Shown: in pieces, positions 1 to 7,495 of the stretch
How positions within the stretch are numbered: position 1 is the first letter of the stretch
How the letters are laid out: every line of letters starts with the position of its first letter
Source: Gammaproteobacteria bacterium
Lineage (GTDB): Bacteria > Pseudomonadota > Gammaproteobacteria > J044
Assembly: GCA_026995955.1 (NCBI GenBank)
Contig: JALWNJ010000261.1
Coordinates: 1 to 13,741 of the forward strand
Length of the DNA: 13,741 bases
Direction: 5' to 3'
Notes under the pieces: model-generated
Database searches by the model: none
What the model was told of the DNA's origin: nothing
Seen by the model: only the letters and a program-made list of their open reading frames with translations
Made by a program: the position numbers and the translations under genes

Positions 1-1
1 T

Positions 2-577
2 GCCGGGCGCTACCACCGCATGCCGGCCATCGACCGCTGGGTCATCTCGCGCATGTGCGAGAAGCTTGCACACAACGAATGTGCCATCGAAATGGGACCG
101 AACGACCTCGTGGCCATCAATCTTTCCGGACAGAGCCTGGGAGACAGCGAGCTCCTGTCCTTCGTGCGCTCGCAATTCGAGCAGCATGGCATCGCCCCCC
201 GGCGGCTGTGTTTCGAGATCACGGAAACCGCGGCCATCGCCGACTATCAGCATGCGCTGGCCTTCATGAAGGGCATCAAGGAACTGGGCTGCAGCCTGGC
301 ACTCGACGACTTCGGCAGTGGCCTGAGTTCTTTTGCCTACCTGCGCAACCTGCCGGTGGACTTTCTCAAGATAGACGGCATCTTCGTGCGCCACATCGAT
401 CGCGACCGCATGGACCGGACCATCGTCGAGGCCGTGCACCGCATCGCTCGTGAGGCGGGCATGCGTACCATTGCGGAATTCGTCGAGCGACCGGAGATCC
501 TGCCGGTACTCGAGGAGATTGGCATAGACTACGCACAGGGTTTCGCCATCGACGAACCGACCAGCACCGAGCACTGA
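2..577 (+). CDS. EAL-domain cyclic-di-GMP phosphodiesterase, C-terminal part (5' end outside window)
   Basis: EAL domains hydrolyse the second messenger cyclic-di-GMP to pGpG in the cytoplasm. The reading frame is open from base 2, and the residues before the first ATG at 20 (RYHRMPAIDRWVI) already match the conserved interior of EAL domains, so the true start and the ExLxR signature lie outside the window. What remains has the rest of the catalytic set: NLSGQSL, EITETA, the loop-6 motif DDFGSGLSSFAYLRNLPVDFLKIDG, the late glutamate in TIAEFVE and the closing GIDYAQGF. All metal and general-base positions that can be seen are kept, so it looks like an active enzyme rather than a degenerate receptor. 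The upstream part may carry GGDEF, PAS or receiver domains. It lies 20 bases before the PhnD-like gene on the same strand, which suggests co-transcription. Confidence 0.93.
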   Translation, partial: AGRYHRMPAIDRWVISRMCEKLAHNECAIEMGPNDLVAINLSGQSLGDSELLSFVRSQFEQHGIAPRRLCFEITETAAIADYQHALAFMKGIKELGCSLALDDFGSGLSSFAYLRNLPVDFLKIDGIFVRHIDRDRMDRTIVEAVHRIAREAGMRTIAEFVERPEILPVLEEIGIDYAQGFAIDEPTSTEH

Positions 578-597
578 ACGACAAGACGGAGCATCCC

Positions 598-1473
598 ATG
601 CCACGACACCCGTTGATCGCCCTCTTCCTGCTGCTGACACTGGGATTCCTTCCGGCTGTCCATGCCGAACGCCCTTCGGACACCGCCGCGCCTGCGTTGC
701 ACTTCGGCGTCCTCAGTGTCGCTCCACCCGCGCGGGCCGTGGCCAAGTGGACGCCCTTTGCCCACTATCTGGAACAACGCCTGGGGCGTTCTGTGGAAGT
801 GATCGCGCCGAGAGGTTTCGAACGCCTGACGCGGGCCATCGAGGAAGGCAAGCTGGATGTCTTCTACATCAACTCCCATGTGTACTATCGACTCAAGCGC
901 AAGGGGCTGGCAAAACCCCTGGCACAGATGGTCAACCTCAACGGCAGCACCTTCAGCCGCAGCCTGTTCTTCGTGCGCAAGGATGCGCCCATCGACGAAC
1001 TGTACCAGATCGAGGGCCATCGCATGGCCTACATCAGCCCCCTGGGTGCGGGCGCCTACCTGGCGCCGCGCGCGCGGCTGCACGAGGAAGGCATCCGCAA
1101 CACGCAGGAAGACTTCACGCGCAACTTCATTTCCACCATCCGCGAGGTACAGACCAAGCCGGGCACCGTCGGCACCCTCTGTGGGGTGCGCTACAGCCTG
1201 CTCGGCAAAAGGGAGGATCTGAGCAACCTCAAGGTGATCGGAGAGTCCGAGGCCTACCCCGAGCATGTGCTCGCTGCCCGCCCCGATCTGGACGAGGCGC
1301 TGTCCCGGCGCATCACGGAAATCGTCATCGGCATGTACGACGATCCCGAAGGCCGCCTGGTCCTGGAGCCCATGGCCAGCATGCGCATCAGCCATTTCAC
1401 TACCTATGACCCGTCAGTGGAAAAGGTCACGGAGGAACTGTTCCGCAAGGCCGAACTCGATCCCGGCTCATGA
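598..1473 (+). CDS. PhnD-like periplasmic phosphate/phosphonate-type binding protein
   Basis: This is a 291-residue secreted binding protein of the PhnD-like family (phosphate/phosphite/phosphonate ABC-type receptors). Residues 1-23 form a signal peptide (hydrophobic core, then AVHA before ERPSD). The mature start has the family pattern: a beta strand FGVLSVAPP, then WTPFAHYLEQRLG, then a segment with GKLDVFYINSHVYY that normally lines the ligand cleft. No permease or ATPase genes are nearby. Instead, its stop codon overlaps the start of a histidine kinase (ATGA, 1470-1473), so the likely role is to bind a ligand in the periplasm and present it to that kinase, as TorT does for TorS. The ligand cannot be read from the sequence. 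A GGAG ribosome-binding site about 7 bases before the ATG supports the start. The family is firm; the sensing role is inferred. Confidence 0.87.
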   Translation: MPRHPLIALFLLLTLGFLPAVHAERPSDTAAPALHFGVLSVAPPARAVAKWTPFAHYLEQRLGRSVEVIAPRGFERLTRAIEEGKLDVFYINSHVYYRLKRKGLAKPLAQMVNLNGSTFSRSLFFVRKDAPIDELYQIEGHRMAYISPLGAGAYLAPRARLHEEGIRNTQEDFTRNFISTIREVQTKPGTVGTLCGVRYSLLGKREDLSNLKVIGESEAYPEHVLAARPDLDEALSRRITEIVIGMYDDPEGRLVLEPMASMRISHFTTYDPSVEKVTEELFRKAELDPGS

Positions 1474-2906
1474 AGGCCACGCTCGCGCAGCGCCTGATCC
1501 TGGGCACGGGTGCCATCCTGTTGCTGGCCCTGCTCGCGCTCAGCCTGTTCATCATCCACCAGACGCGGGCGCAGATGGAAGCATTGGCCGGTGAACGGCG
1601 GGAGGCCCTGGTCAGCCTGCTTGCGCGCAGCAGTCTGGATGGACTCGCCGCCCGAGACTTCGAACTGCTCGACGGCCTGGTTCGGGCCATGGCACAGAAT
1701 CGGGAAATCGCCTGGATCGTCATTGCCGATCGCCACGGCAAGGTGCTCGCCAGCACCCGGCCCGACTGGATCGGAAAATCCTTCCACGACATCGACAAAC
1801 CCGACCGCAACGGCATTGCGCAGCTGTTGCAACGCGAGGCCATCATCGACGGCATCCCGCTGGGCACGGTATGGGTCGCATTCCACGATGCACCCGATCC
1901 CTTCAGTGGCCGGCTTCCTCTTGTGATTGGCGGCGCGGCCCTGCTGGCCCTTCTGTTCCTCATCGTCTCCATCAGCCTGCTCGTGCGACACCTGACCCAT
2001 CCGCTCGAAAGGCTCAGCCAGGCCCTGTCTTCGGTGCATCTCGACGCCCTGCCCGAAAAGGGGGAAATCGAAAGACTGGCCACGCACGCAAGCCTCGAGG
2101 TGGCCACCCTGGCGCAGGAGGCCGAGGAACTGATCAGCCGCCTGCGCGAGGCCCGCGCGGCCATCGCCGCAGAAGAAGAACGCCTGCAGCAGGCAGTGGA
2201 GCACCGCACCGCGGAGCTGCGCGCCATCAACGAGGAGCTGGAGAGCTTCTCCTACTCCGTCTCTCATGATCTGCGCGCGCCGCTGCGTGCCATCGACGGA
2301 TTTTCCCGTGCCCTGGAGGAAGACTACGGCGATCGGATGGACGAGGAGGCACGCGACTATCTGGCGCGCATCCGCCATGCCAGCCAGCGCATGGGCGGAC
2401 TGATCGACAGCCTGCTGCGTCTGTCACGGCTCAGCCGCTCCGAAATGCAACTGCAGAAGGTCGACCTGTCGGCCATGGCAACCGCCATCCTGCAGCGGCT
2501 GCAACGGGAACACCCCGCGCGGGAGGTCGAATGGCAGGTACAGGAAGGACTGAAATGCCAATGCGATCCGGAACTGATTCAGGTCGCGCTCGAAAACCTG
2601 TTGCGCAATGCCTGGAAGTATACCCGCGACTGGCAACCGGCACGCATCGAGATAAGCGGCCGAAGGCGCAACGGCATGATCGAGATCTGCATCCGTGACA
2701 ACGGCGTGGGTTTCGACATGCGGCATGCGGCAAGGCTGTTCGGTGCCTTCCAGCGCCTGCATGGAAACGAATTCGAGGGCAGTGGCATCGGACTGGCCAC
2801 CGTGCAGCGCATCGCCCATCGGCATCGCGGCAGCGTACGCGCCGAAGGCAAGCCAGGCCAGGGCGCCACCTTCTGCCTCGCCCTGCCTGAAGCCGAAACC
2901 GCCTGA
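1470..2906 (+). CDS. Membrane sensor histidine kinase coupled to the PhnD-like protein
   Basis: This 478-residue protein is a complete sensor kinase. TM1 is at about residues 9-30. A periplasmic sensor region of about 115 residues follows; the stretch IAWIVIADRHGKVLAST looks PAS/Cache-like. TM2 is at about 149-172, followed by a HAMP-like linker and a coiled coil (about 210-258). The HisKA motif SYSVSHDLRAPLRAIDGFS places the phospho-accepting histidine at 266 and is of the type seen in bacteriophytochrome-like kinases. The ATPase domain has the N box (ENLLRNAWKY), G1 (DNGVGFD, 410-416) and G2 (GSGIGLATV, 437-445). It ends without a receiver domain, and no response regulator gene is visible, so its partner may be the EAL protein upstream or lie elsewhere. 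Start by ATGA overlap with the PhnD-like gene implies translational coupling and matched amounts of the two proteins. Confidence 0.93.
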   Translation: MKATLAQRLILGTGAILLLALLALSLFIIHQTRAQMEALAGERREALVSLLARSSLDGLAARDFELLDGLVRAMAQNREIAWIVIADRHGKVLASTRPDWIGKSFHDIDKPDRNGIAQLLQREAIIDGIPLGTVWVAFHDAPDPFSGRLPLVIGGAALLALLFLIVSISLLVRHLTHPLERLSQALSSVHLDALPEKGEIERLATHASLEVATLAQEAEELISRLREARAAIAAEEERLQQAVEHRTAELRAINEELESFSYSVSHDLRAPLRAIDGFSRALEEDYGDRMDEEARDYLARIRHASQRMGGLIDSLLRLSRLSRSEMQLQKVDLSAMATAILQRLQREHPAREVEWQVQEGLKCQCDPELIQVALENLLRNAWKYTRDWQPARIEISGRRRNGMIEICIRDNGVGFDMRHAARLFGAFQRLHGNEFEGSGIGLATVQRIAHRHRGSVRAEGKPGQGATFCLALPEAETA

Positions 2907-2912
2907 CTCCAG

Positions 2913-2940
2913 GCGGTGCCGGAAAACCGCCCGGCACCGC
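2913..2940. terminator. Perfect 10-bp hairpin between convergent genes
   Basis: The arms GCGGTGCCGG (2913-2922) and CCGGCACCGC (2931-2940) are exactly complementary, with an 8-base loop. It occupies almost the whole gap between the histidine kinase (ends 2906) and the convergent RND pump (ends 2950). Neither strand has a T-run after the stem, so this is not a classic intrinsic terminator. A bidirectional 3'-end structure, or an RNA stabiliser in front of a factor-dependent stop, is more likely. Confidence 0.55.
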
Positions 2941-2949
2941 TCACGGAGA

Positions 2950-5900
2950 TCAGGCTTTCGCCAGACGGCGGTGCTCGTACAGGTAGTACAGCACCGGGAT
3001 CACCACCAGCGTCAGCAGGGTGGAGACGAAAATGCCGAAGATCAGGGAGATCGCCAGGCCGCTGAAGATCGGATCGTCGAGGATGAAGAAGGCGCCGAGC
3101 ATGGCGGCCAGGCCGGTGAGCACGATGGGCTTGGCGCGCACTGCTGCGGAACGCACGATGGCCTCCTCCAGCGGCAGCCCGCGCTTCAGTTCCTCGCCGA
3201 CGAAGTCCACCAGCAGGATGGAGTTGCGTACGATGATACCGGCCAGGGCGATCATGCCGATCATCGAGGTGGCGGTGAACTGGGCCCCGAGCAGGGCGTG
3301 GCCCGGCATCACGCCGATCACCGTCAGCGGGATCGGTGCCATGATGATCAGCGGCACCGCATAGGAACGGAACTGTGCGACCACCAGCAGATAGATGAGC
3401 ACCATCCCCACGGCATAGGCAATACCCATGTCGCGGAAGGTCTCGTAGGTCACCTGCCACTCGCCGTCCCATTTCAGGCTGTAGGTGTAGGGGTTGTCCG
3501 GCTGGGAGACGAAGAACTGGTCCACCGGCCGTCCCTGCGCCATGGGCGTCTGTTTCAGCGTCTCGTAGATCTCGAACATGCCGTACAGCGGACTGTCGAG
3601 CTGGCCTGCCATGTCACCGACCACATAGACCACGGGCAGCAGGTCCTTGTGGTAGATCGAGTGCTCGCGCCGGTCGTCGCGTACGCGCACCAGCTCGGAA
3701 ATGGGTACCAGCTTGCCGGAACGGCTGCGCACCTTGAGCGCCAGGATGGCATCGAGATCGGCCTTGTCTGCCACCCGGTACTCGAGGCGGATGGGCACGG
3801 CATACTTCATGTTGTTGCCGTGCAGGTAGCCGACATCACTGCCGCCCAGGATGGTGGCCACCGCATCCGAGATCTCCTGCTGCGACACGCCCAGCAGGGC
3901 CGCCTTGTTGCGGTCCACCTCGATCACCAGGCGCGGTTCCGGATACTCGATGCTGTCGTCGACATCGACGATGTCCGGCGTGTGCTCGAACACCGCGCGT
4001 ACCTGCTTGGCCACCTTGAGCTGACCCTCGTAGTCGAGACCATAGATCTCGGCCACCAGCGGCGACATCACCGGCGGCCCGGGCGGCACCTCGACCACCT
4101 TCAGGTTGCCACCGTACTTGCGCGCGATCTGCTGCAGCGGGCCACGCACGGCGAGCGCGATCTCGTGGCTCTTGCGCTCGCGCTGATGCTTGTCGATCAG
4201 ATTGACCTGAATGTCGCCGAGATTGGCGCCCCGGCGCAGGTAGTACTGCCGCACCAGCCCATTGAAGTTGATCGGCGCGGCAGTGCCGGCGTAGATCTGG
4301 TAGTTCGCCACCTCGGGCACGGTGGCAAGATATTCCGCAGCCTCGTTGAGCACCCGTGCGGTCTGCTCCACCGTCGTGCCCTCCGGCATGTCGAGCACCA
4401 CCTGGAACTCCGACTTGTTGTCGAAGGGCAGCATCTTCAGTACCACCACCTTGACTGCCACCAGCCCTACCGAGAGCAGGATCAGCAGCAGCATGCTGGC
4501 GAACAGCACCAGACGCCTGCGCCCGGCTTCGGGGCCCAGGAAGCGGCCCACGGTGGCGTGCGAGAGGCGATCCAGAAAACCCGGCTCACCCTCCACGTCA
4601 TCGGCATGATGCGCCACCTGTACACGATTCAGCATCTTGTAGGTCAGCCATGGGGTAAGCACATAGGCCACTGCCAGCGAGATGAGCATGCCCATGCTGG
4701 CATTGATCGGGATCGGGCTCATGTAGGGGCCCATCAGACCGGTGACGAAGGCCATCGGCAACAGTGCCGCGATCACGGTCAGTGTGGCAAGGATGGTCGG
4801 GCCGCCCACCTCGTCCACGGCATACGGAATGGCCTCCAGAAGATTCTTCCTGCCCATCTGCATGTGGCGGTGGATGTTCTCCACCACCACGATGGCATCG
4901 TCCACCAGGATGCCGATGGAGAAGATGAGCGCGAACAGCGACACCCGGTTGAGCGTGAAGCCCCAGGCCCAGGAAGCAAACAGGGTGATCAGCAGGGTGA
5001 TGATCACGGCTACGCCCACGATGATGGCCTCGCGCCAACCCAGTGCGATCAGCACCAGCAGCACCACCGAGGCGGTGGCAAAGATCAGCTTGCTGATGAG
5101 TTTCTTCGCCTTGGCATCGGCCGTCTCGCCATAGTTGCGGGTAATCTCGACCTGAACGTCATCGGGGATGAAGGTACCCTTGAGCTGCTCCAGACGCTTG
5201 ATGACGCGCTGGGCAATCTTCACCGCATTGGTGCCCGGTTTCTTGGCGACGGCAATGGTGACCGCCGGTCGCACATTGCCGGCCAGCTCGGCATGGCGTG
5301 CCTGCTGCTCGCCCTCGCCGTGCATCACCCAGGACTCGGGCTGATCCGGCCCCAGCCGCACCTCGGCGACATCGCGCAGATAGACCGGCTTGCCGTCGTG
5401 GACACCGACCACCAGGCCGGCAATCTCCTCGGGCGAGGTCAGGAAGGTGCCAGCCTTGACCAGGATCTCCTGGTTGTCGCGCACCATCTGCACCGCGTCA
5501 CGGGTGTGGTTGGACACCCGCAGCGCATTGGCCAGGCTGGCCAGGTCGATGCCGTAGGCAGCCAGCGCCTGAGGATCGAGCAGTACATGGACCACCCGCT
5601 CGGGGCCCCCGATGGTGTAGATGTTGCGGGTACCGGGCACGCGCTTGAGTTCGGCCTCCAGCGCATGGGCTACCTGGAGCAGTTCGTAGCCGCCCTTTTG
5701 CTCGTCCTTCGACCACAGCGTGACCGAGACGATGGGCACATCGTCGATGCCCTTGGGCTTGATGATCGGCTGGCCCACGCCGAGGTTCCGGGGCAGCCAG
5801 TCCTGGTTGGAAAAGATCTTGTTGTACAGGCGCACGATGGCCGCCGTGCGATCCTCGCCGACATGGTACTGCACGGTGAGCACCGACATGCCAGGCATGG

Positions 5901-6174
5901 AGGTGGAGTACACATGCTTGATGCCCTCGATCTCCGACAGCACCTGCTCCGCCGGCGTACTCACGAGATGCTCCACCTCGCGCGCCGTCGCCCCCGGATA
6001 GGGAATGAACACATTGGCGAAGGTGACATTGATCTGCGGCTCTTCCTCGCGCGGCGTGACGGCGATCGCAAACAGGCCCATCAGCAGCCCCACCAGCGCC
6101 AGCAAGGGCGTGATCTCAGTGGTAAGGAACTGTCTGGCGATGCGGCCGGAGATCCCGAGCTTCGGCTCACTCAT
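2950..6174 (-). CDS. RND-family efflux pump, inner-membrane permease subunit
   Basis: This 1074-residue protein is a full-length AcrB-superfamily proton-driven exporter, slightly longer than AcrB. TM1 is near residues 22-40, followed by a first large periplasmic loop (about 41-360), TM2-6 with the proton-relay pair in SIGILVDDAIVVVENI (Asp425, Asp426), TM7 (about 555-580), a second periplasmic loop, and TM8-12 (about 915 to the end). The TM10 relay motif reads ALAGIIVRNSILLVDF, so the position of AcrB Lys940 is Arg983 here. The loops contain YPGATAREVEHLVSTPAEQ, usual in this superfamily. The start overlaps the end of the adaptor gene by 8 bases (6167-6174), indicating one operon. No outer-membrane TolC gene is in the window. 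The substrate is uncertain: metal-type (Cus/Czc) motifs are not evident, and a drug, organic or sulfur compound is possible. Confidence 0.94.
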   Translation of the reverse strand: MSEPKLGISGRIARQFLTTEITPLLALVGLLMGLFAIAVTPREEEPQINVTFANVFIPYPGATAREVEHLVSTPAEQVLSEIEGIKHVYSTSMPGMSVLTVQYHVGEDRTAAIVRLYNKIFSNQDWLPRNLGVGQPIIKPKGIDDVPIVSVTLWSKDEQKGGYELLQVAHALEAELKRVPGTRNIYTIGGPERVVHVLLDPQALAAYGIDLASLANALRVSNHTRDAVQMVRDNQEILVKAGTFLTSPEEIAGLVVGVHDGKPVYLRDVAEVRLGPDQPESWVMHGEGEQQARHAELAGNVRPAVTIAVAKKPGTNAVKIAQRVIKRLEQLKGTFIPDDVQVEITRNYGETADAKAKKLISKLIFATASVVLLVLIALGWREAIIVGVAVIITLLITLFASWAWGFTLNRVSLFALIFSIGILVDDAIVVVENIHRHMQMGRKNLLEAIPYAVDEVGGPTILATLTVIAALLPMAFVTGLMGPYMSPIPINASMGMLISLAVAYVLTPWLTYKMLNRVQVAHHADDVEGEPGFLDRLSHATVGRFLGPEAGRRRLVLFASMLLLILLSVGLVAVKVVVLKMLPFDNKSEFQVVLDMPEGTTVEQTARVLNEAAEYLATVPEVANYQIYAGTAAPINFNGLVRQYYLRRGANLGDIQVNLIDKHQRERKSHEIALAVRGPLQQIARKYGGNLKVVEVPPGPPVMSPLVAEIYGLDYEGQLKVAKQVRAVFEHTPDIVDVDDSIEYPEPRLVIEVDRNKAALLGVSQQEISDAVATILGGSDVGYLHGNNMKYAVPIRLEYRVADKADLDAILALKVRSRSGKLVPISELVRVRDDRREHSIYHKDLLPVVYVVGDMAGQLDSPLYGMFEIYETLKQTPMAQGRPVDQFFVSQPDNPYTYSLKWDGEWQVTYETFRDMGIAYAVGMVLIYLLVVAQFRSYAVPLIIMAPIPLTVIGVMPGHALLGAQFTATSMIGMIALAGIIVRNSILLVDFVGEELKRGLPLEEAIVRSAAVRAKPIVLTGLAAMLGAFFILDDPIFSGLAISLIFGIFVSTLLTLVVIPVLYYLYEHRRLAKA

Positions 6175-7261
6175 GGCCCTTGCGCTCCTCTGCGATGCGG
6201 GCCCGGTTCTTCTGCTTGATCAACAGCACCGCCATCTCCGGATCGGTGGCCACGCGCTCGCCCTCGCTCAGACCGGCCAGGATCTCGTAGCGAGACCCCA
6301 GGTGCCGGCCCAGCCGTACCTGACGCAGCTCCAGACGACCATCGTCGTGCACCACATAGACCCCCGTGACCTCGCTGCGGAACACCACGGCCTGCTCGGG
6401 CACCAGGAGGCGACGGTCCTCGCCCACCCGGAAGGCGGTCTTGACGAACATGCCGGGGAACAAATCCTTGACCCCTTTCTTCAGGTAGGCGCGCACGCGG
6501 AAACTGTGCGTGGCCGGGTCGGCAAAGGGGAAGAAGGTGATGTGGTCGACGGGCACGGGTTCCTGGCGCCCCTGGATGAACACCTCGGCCTGCTGATGGG
6601 TACGCACCCCCCGGATGCTGCTTTGCGGGACATGAACCACCACCCGCAGCTCCTCCAGCGAGATGCCGGTCATCAGCGGCGTGCCGACATGGGCCACCTC
6701 GCCCACCTGCACATGGCGCTTGGTGACGATGCCGCTGTAGGGGGCACGCACCCGCGTGTACTGGTACTGGACTTCCGCCTCGCGCAGGGCCGCGCGGGCC
6801 GCATTGAGCTGGGCCCGGGCCGACTTGTAGGCCGCCTCGGCCTTGTCGTAGCGCGACTTGGAGACCAGCTTGCGGGCAAAGATGTCCTTGATGCGCTCGA
6901 ACTCGGTACGGGCCTCGTTGTAGCGCGCCTCGGCCTCCACGAGCTTGGCGCGGGCGCGTTCGAGGCGTGCCTTCTGCGTGGAGTCGTCGAACTGGACGAT
7001 GATGCTGCCCTTCTCCACGAAATCGTCCACATCGTAGTTCACCGCAATGATGCGACCGCTGGTCTGGGCCGACACCGTTGCCTCGTTTACCGCCTCGACA
7101 TTGCCATCAAAGACCTCGAGCCTGGGCACCGTCTCGTAACGGACCTCCGTGGCGGAAAGCCGCTCCACCTCCGCCTTGAGGGCCGGCTGGTCCTGGTCAG
7201 CGAGGGCAACGGGCAATAGCCCCATCAGCAGCAGCGCCGTTATGCCTTGTCTCATTGTCAT
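6167..7261 (-). CDS. Periplasmic adaptor (membrane fusion) subunit of the RND efflux system
   Basis: This 364-residue HlyD/AcrA-type adaptor bridges the RND pump and an outer-membrane channel. A signal peptide covers residues 1-21 (cleavage after VALA). There is no lipobox cysteine, so it is periplasmic rather than lipid-anchored. Domains in order: first lipoyl half (about 57-90, with TSGRI and FVEKGSIIVQFD), an alpha-helical hairpin (about 92-165, rich in Ala, Glu and Arg), second lipoyl half (about 166-200, VRAPYSGIVTKRHVQVGEVA), a beta barrel (about 205-280, LFPGMFVKTAF) and a membrane-proximal domain (about 285-345, LLVPEQAVVF...GVYVV). The ATG at 7261 is preferred to the in-frame ATG at 7255 because an AGGGGA ribosome-binding site lies about 5 bases before it. 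It is the first gene of the efflux operon, and its stop lies inside the pump gene. Confidence 0.93.
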   Translation of the reverse strand: MTMRQGITALLLMGLLPVALADQDQPALKAEVERLSATEVRYETVPRLEVFDGNVEAVNEATVSAQTSGRIIAVNYDVDDFVEKGSIIVQFDDSTQKARLERARAKLVEAEARYNEARTEFERIKDIFARKLVSKSRYDKAEAAYKSARAQLNAARAALREAEVQYQYTRVRAPYSGIVTKRHVQVGEVAHVGTPLMTGISLEELRVVVHVPQSSIRGVRTHQQAEVFIQGRQEPVPVDHITFFPFADPATHSFRVRAYLKKGVKDLFPGMFVKTAFRVGEDRRLLVPEQAVVFRSEVTGVYVVHDDGRLELRQVRLGRHLGSRYEILAGLSEGERVATDPEMAVLLIKQKNRARIAEERKGHE

Positions 7262-7319
7262 TGTTCCCCTTCTTGCGTTGTCTGCGGGCCGGGGCCCGGG
7301 GTGGTCTTGGATGGCAGGA

Positions 7320-7348
7320 ATTATATATTAGTATTTTCTAATATTGAA
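7320..7348 (-). promoter_or_regulatory. Sigma70-type promoter of the RND efflux operon
   Basis: On the minus strand there is a perfect -10 box TATAAT (7320-7325) and a weak -35 box TTCAAT (7343-7348) separated by exactly 17 bases. Transcription would start near 7313, giving a leader of about 50 bases before the adaptor ATG at 7261. The region is strikingly AT-rich compared with the coding DNA around it. A weak -35 box with an ideal -10 box is typical of promoters controlled by a repressor or activator. Confidence 0.65.
7325..7344. promoter_or_regulatory. Inverted-repeat operator inside the RND promoter
   Basis: ATATTAG (7325-7331) and CTAATAT (7338-7344) are perfectly complementary arms around a 6-base centre. 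The repeat fills the spacer between the -35 and -10 boxes and touches both, so a bound dimer would block RNA polymerase. As I recall it, the site recognised by the NolR/BigR/SqrR branch of the ArsR family is (A/T)TTAG-N9-A(T/A), and this repeat fits that pattern. No regulator gene lies within the window, so the binding protein is unknown. Confidence 0.6.
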
Positions 7349-7423
7349 TACCCGAGCAACCAGGTAAAGCAATAAACCGGTCACGAAACGGGCCTTCTGT
7401 GGCATCGGTGCGCTCACTTGGCG

Positions 7424-7469
7424 TATATTCTAGTCCATGAGGACCCGAGCGGCCGGATTGTGCCCGGCC
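7424..7469 (+). promoter_or_regulatory. Possible -10 box and leader hairpin before the DUF4124-tautomerase-proS genes
   Basis: TATATT at 7424-7429 is a plausible -10 box for the rightward genes, but I see no good -35 box 16-18 bases upstream. Downstream in the presumed leader, GGCCGG (7451-7456) and CCGGCC (7464-7469) can pair around a 7-base loop. This ends about 26 bases before the ATG at 7496. The promoter assignment is tentative. Confidence 0.3.
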
Positions 7470-7495
7470 CCGCCCAACGAACCGGGAACACTGTC

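Noticed and set aside
529-2378. Long minus-strand frames opposite the PhnD-like gene and the kinase (529-1395 and 1404-2378)
   Set aside because: The plus-strand genes have clear domains, start sites and coupling; the antisense products are low-complexity shadows.
2579-3472. A 297-codon minus-strand frame bridging the kinase end and the pump end
   Set aside because: It runs out of phase through the pump gene and through the intergenic hairpin, and its residues are Arg/Ala/Gly-rich without motifs.
2695-6219. A 1174-codon open frame on the plus strand across the RND pump gene
   Set aside because: It is wholly antisense to a full-length, motif-complete RND pump. Its translation is a His/Gln/Asp/Gly-rich mixture with no domain, as expected for the mirror frame of a GC-rich gene.
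6005-7219. A 404-codon plus-strand frame across the adaptor gene
   Set aside because: It is antisense to the adaptor, which has a signal peptide, lipoyl halves and a proper start. The plus-strand product shows no family features.
7400-7414. Possible sigma54 promoter (TGGCAT...TGC) before the DUF4124 gene
   Set aside because: The GG and GC dinucleotides are not at the required 10-base spacing.
7418-7495. Upstream ATG extension of the DUF4124 gene
   Set aside because: The added 26 residues would precede a normal signal peptide, and the segment overlaps the likely -10 box and leader hairpin.
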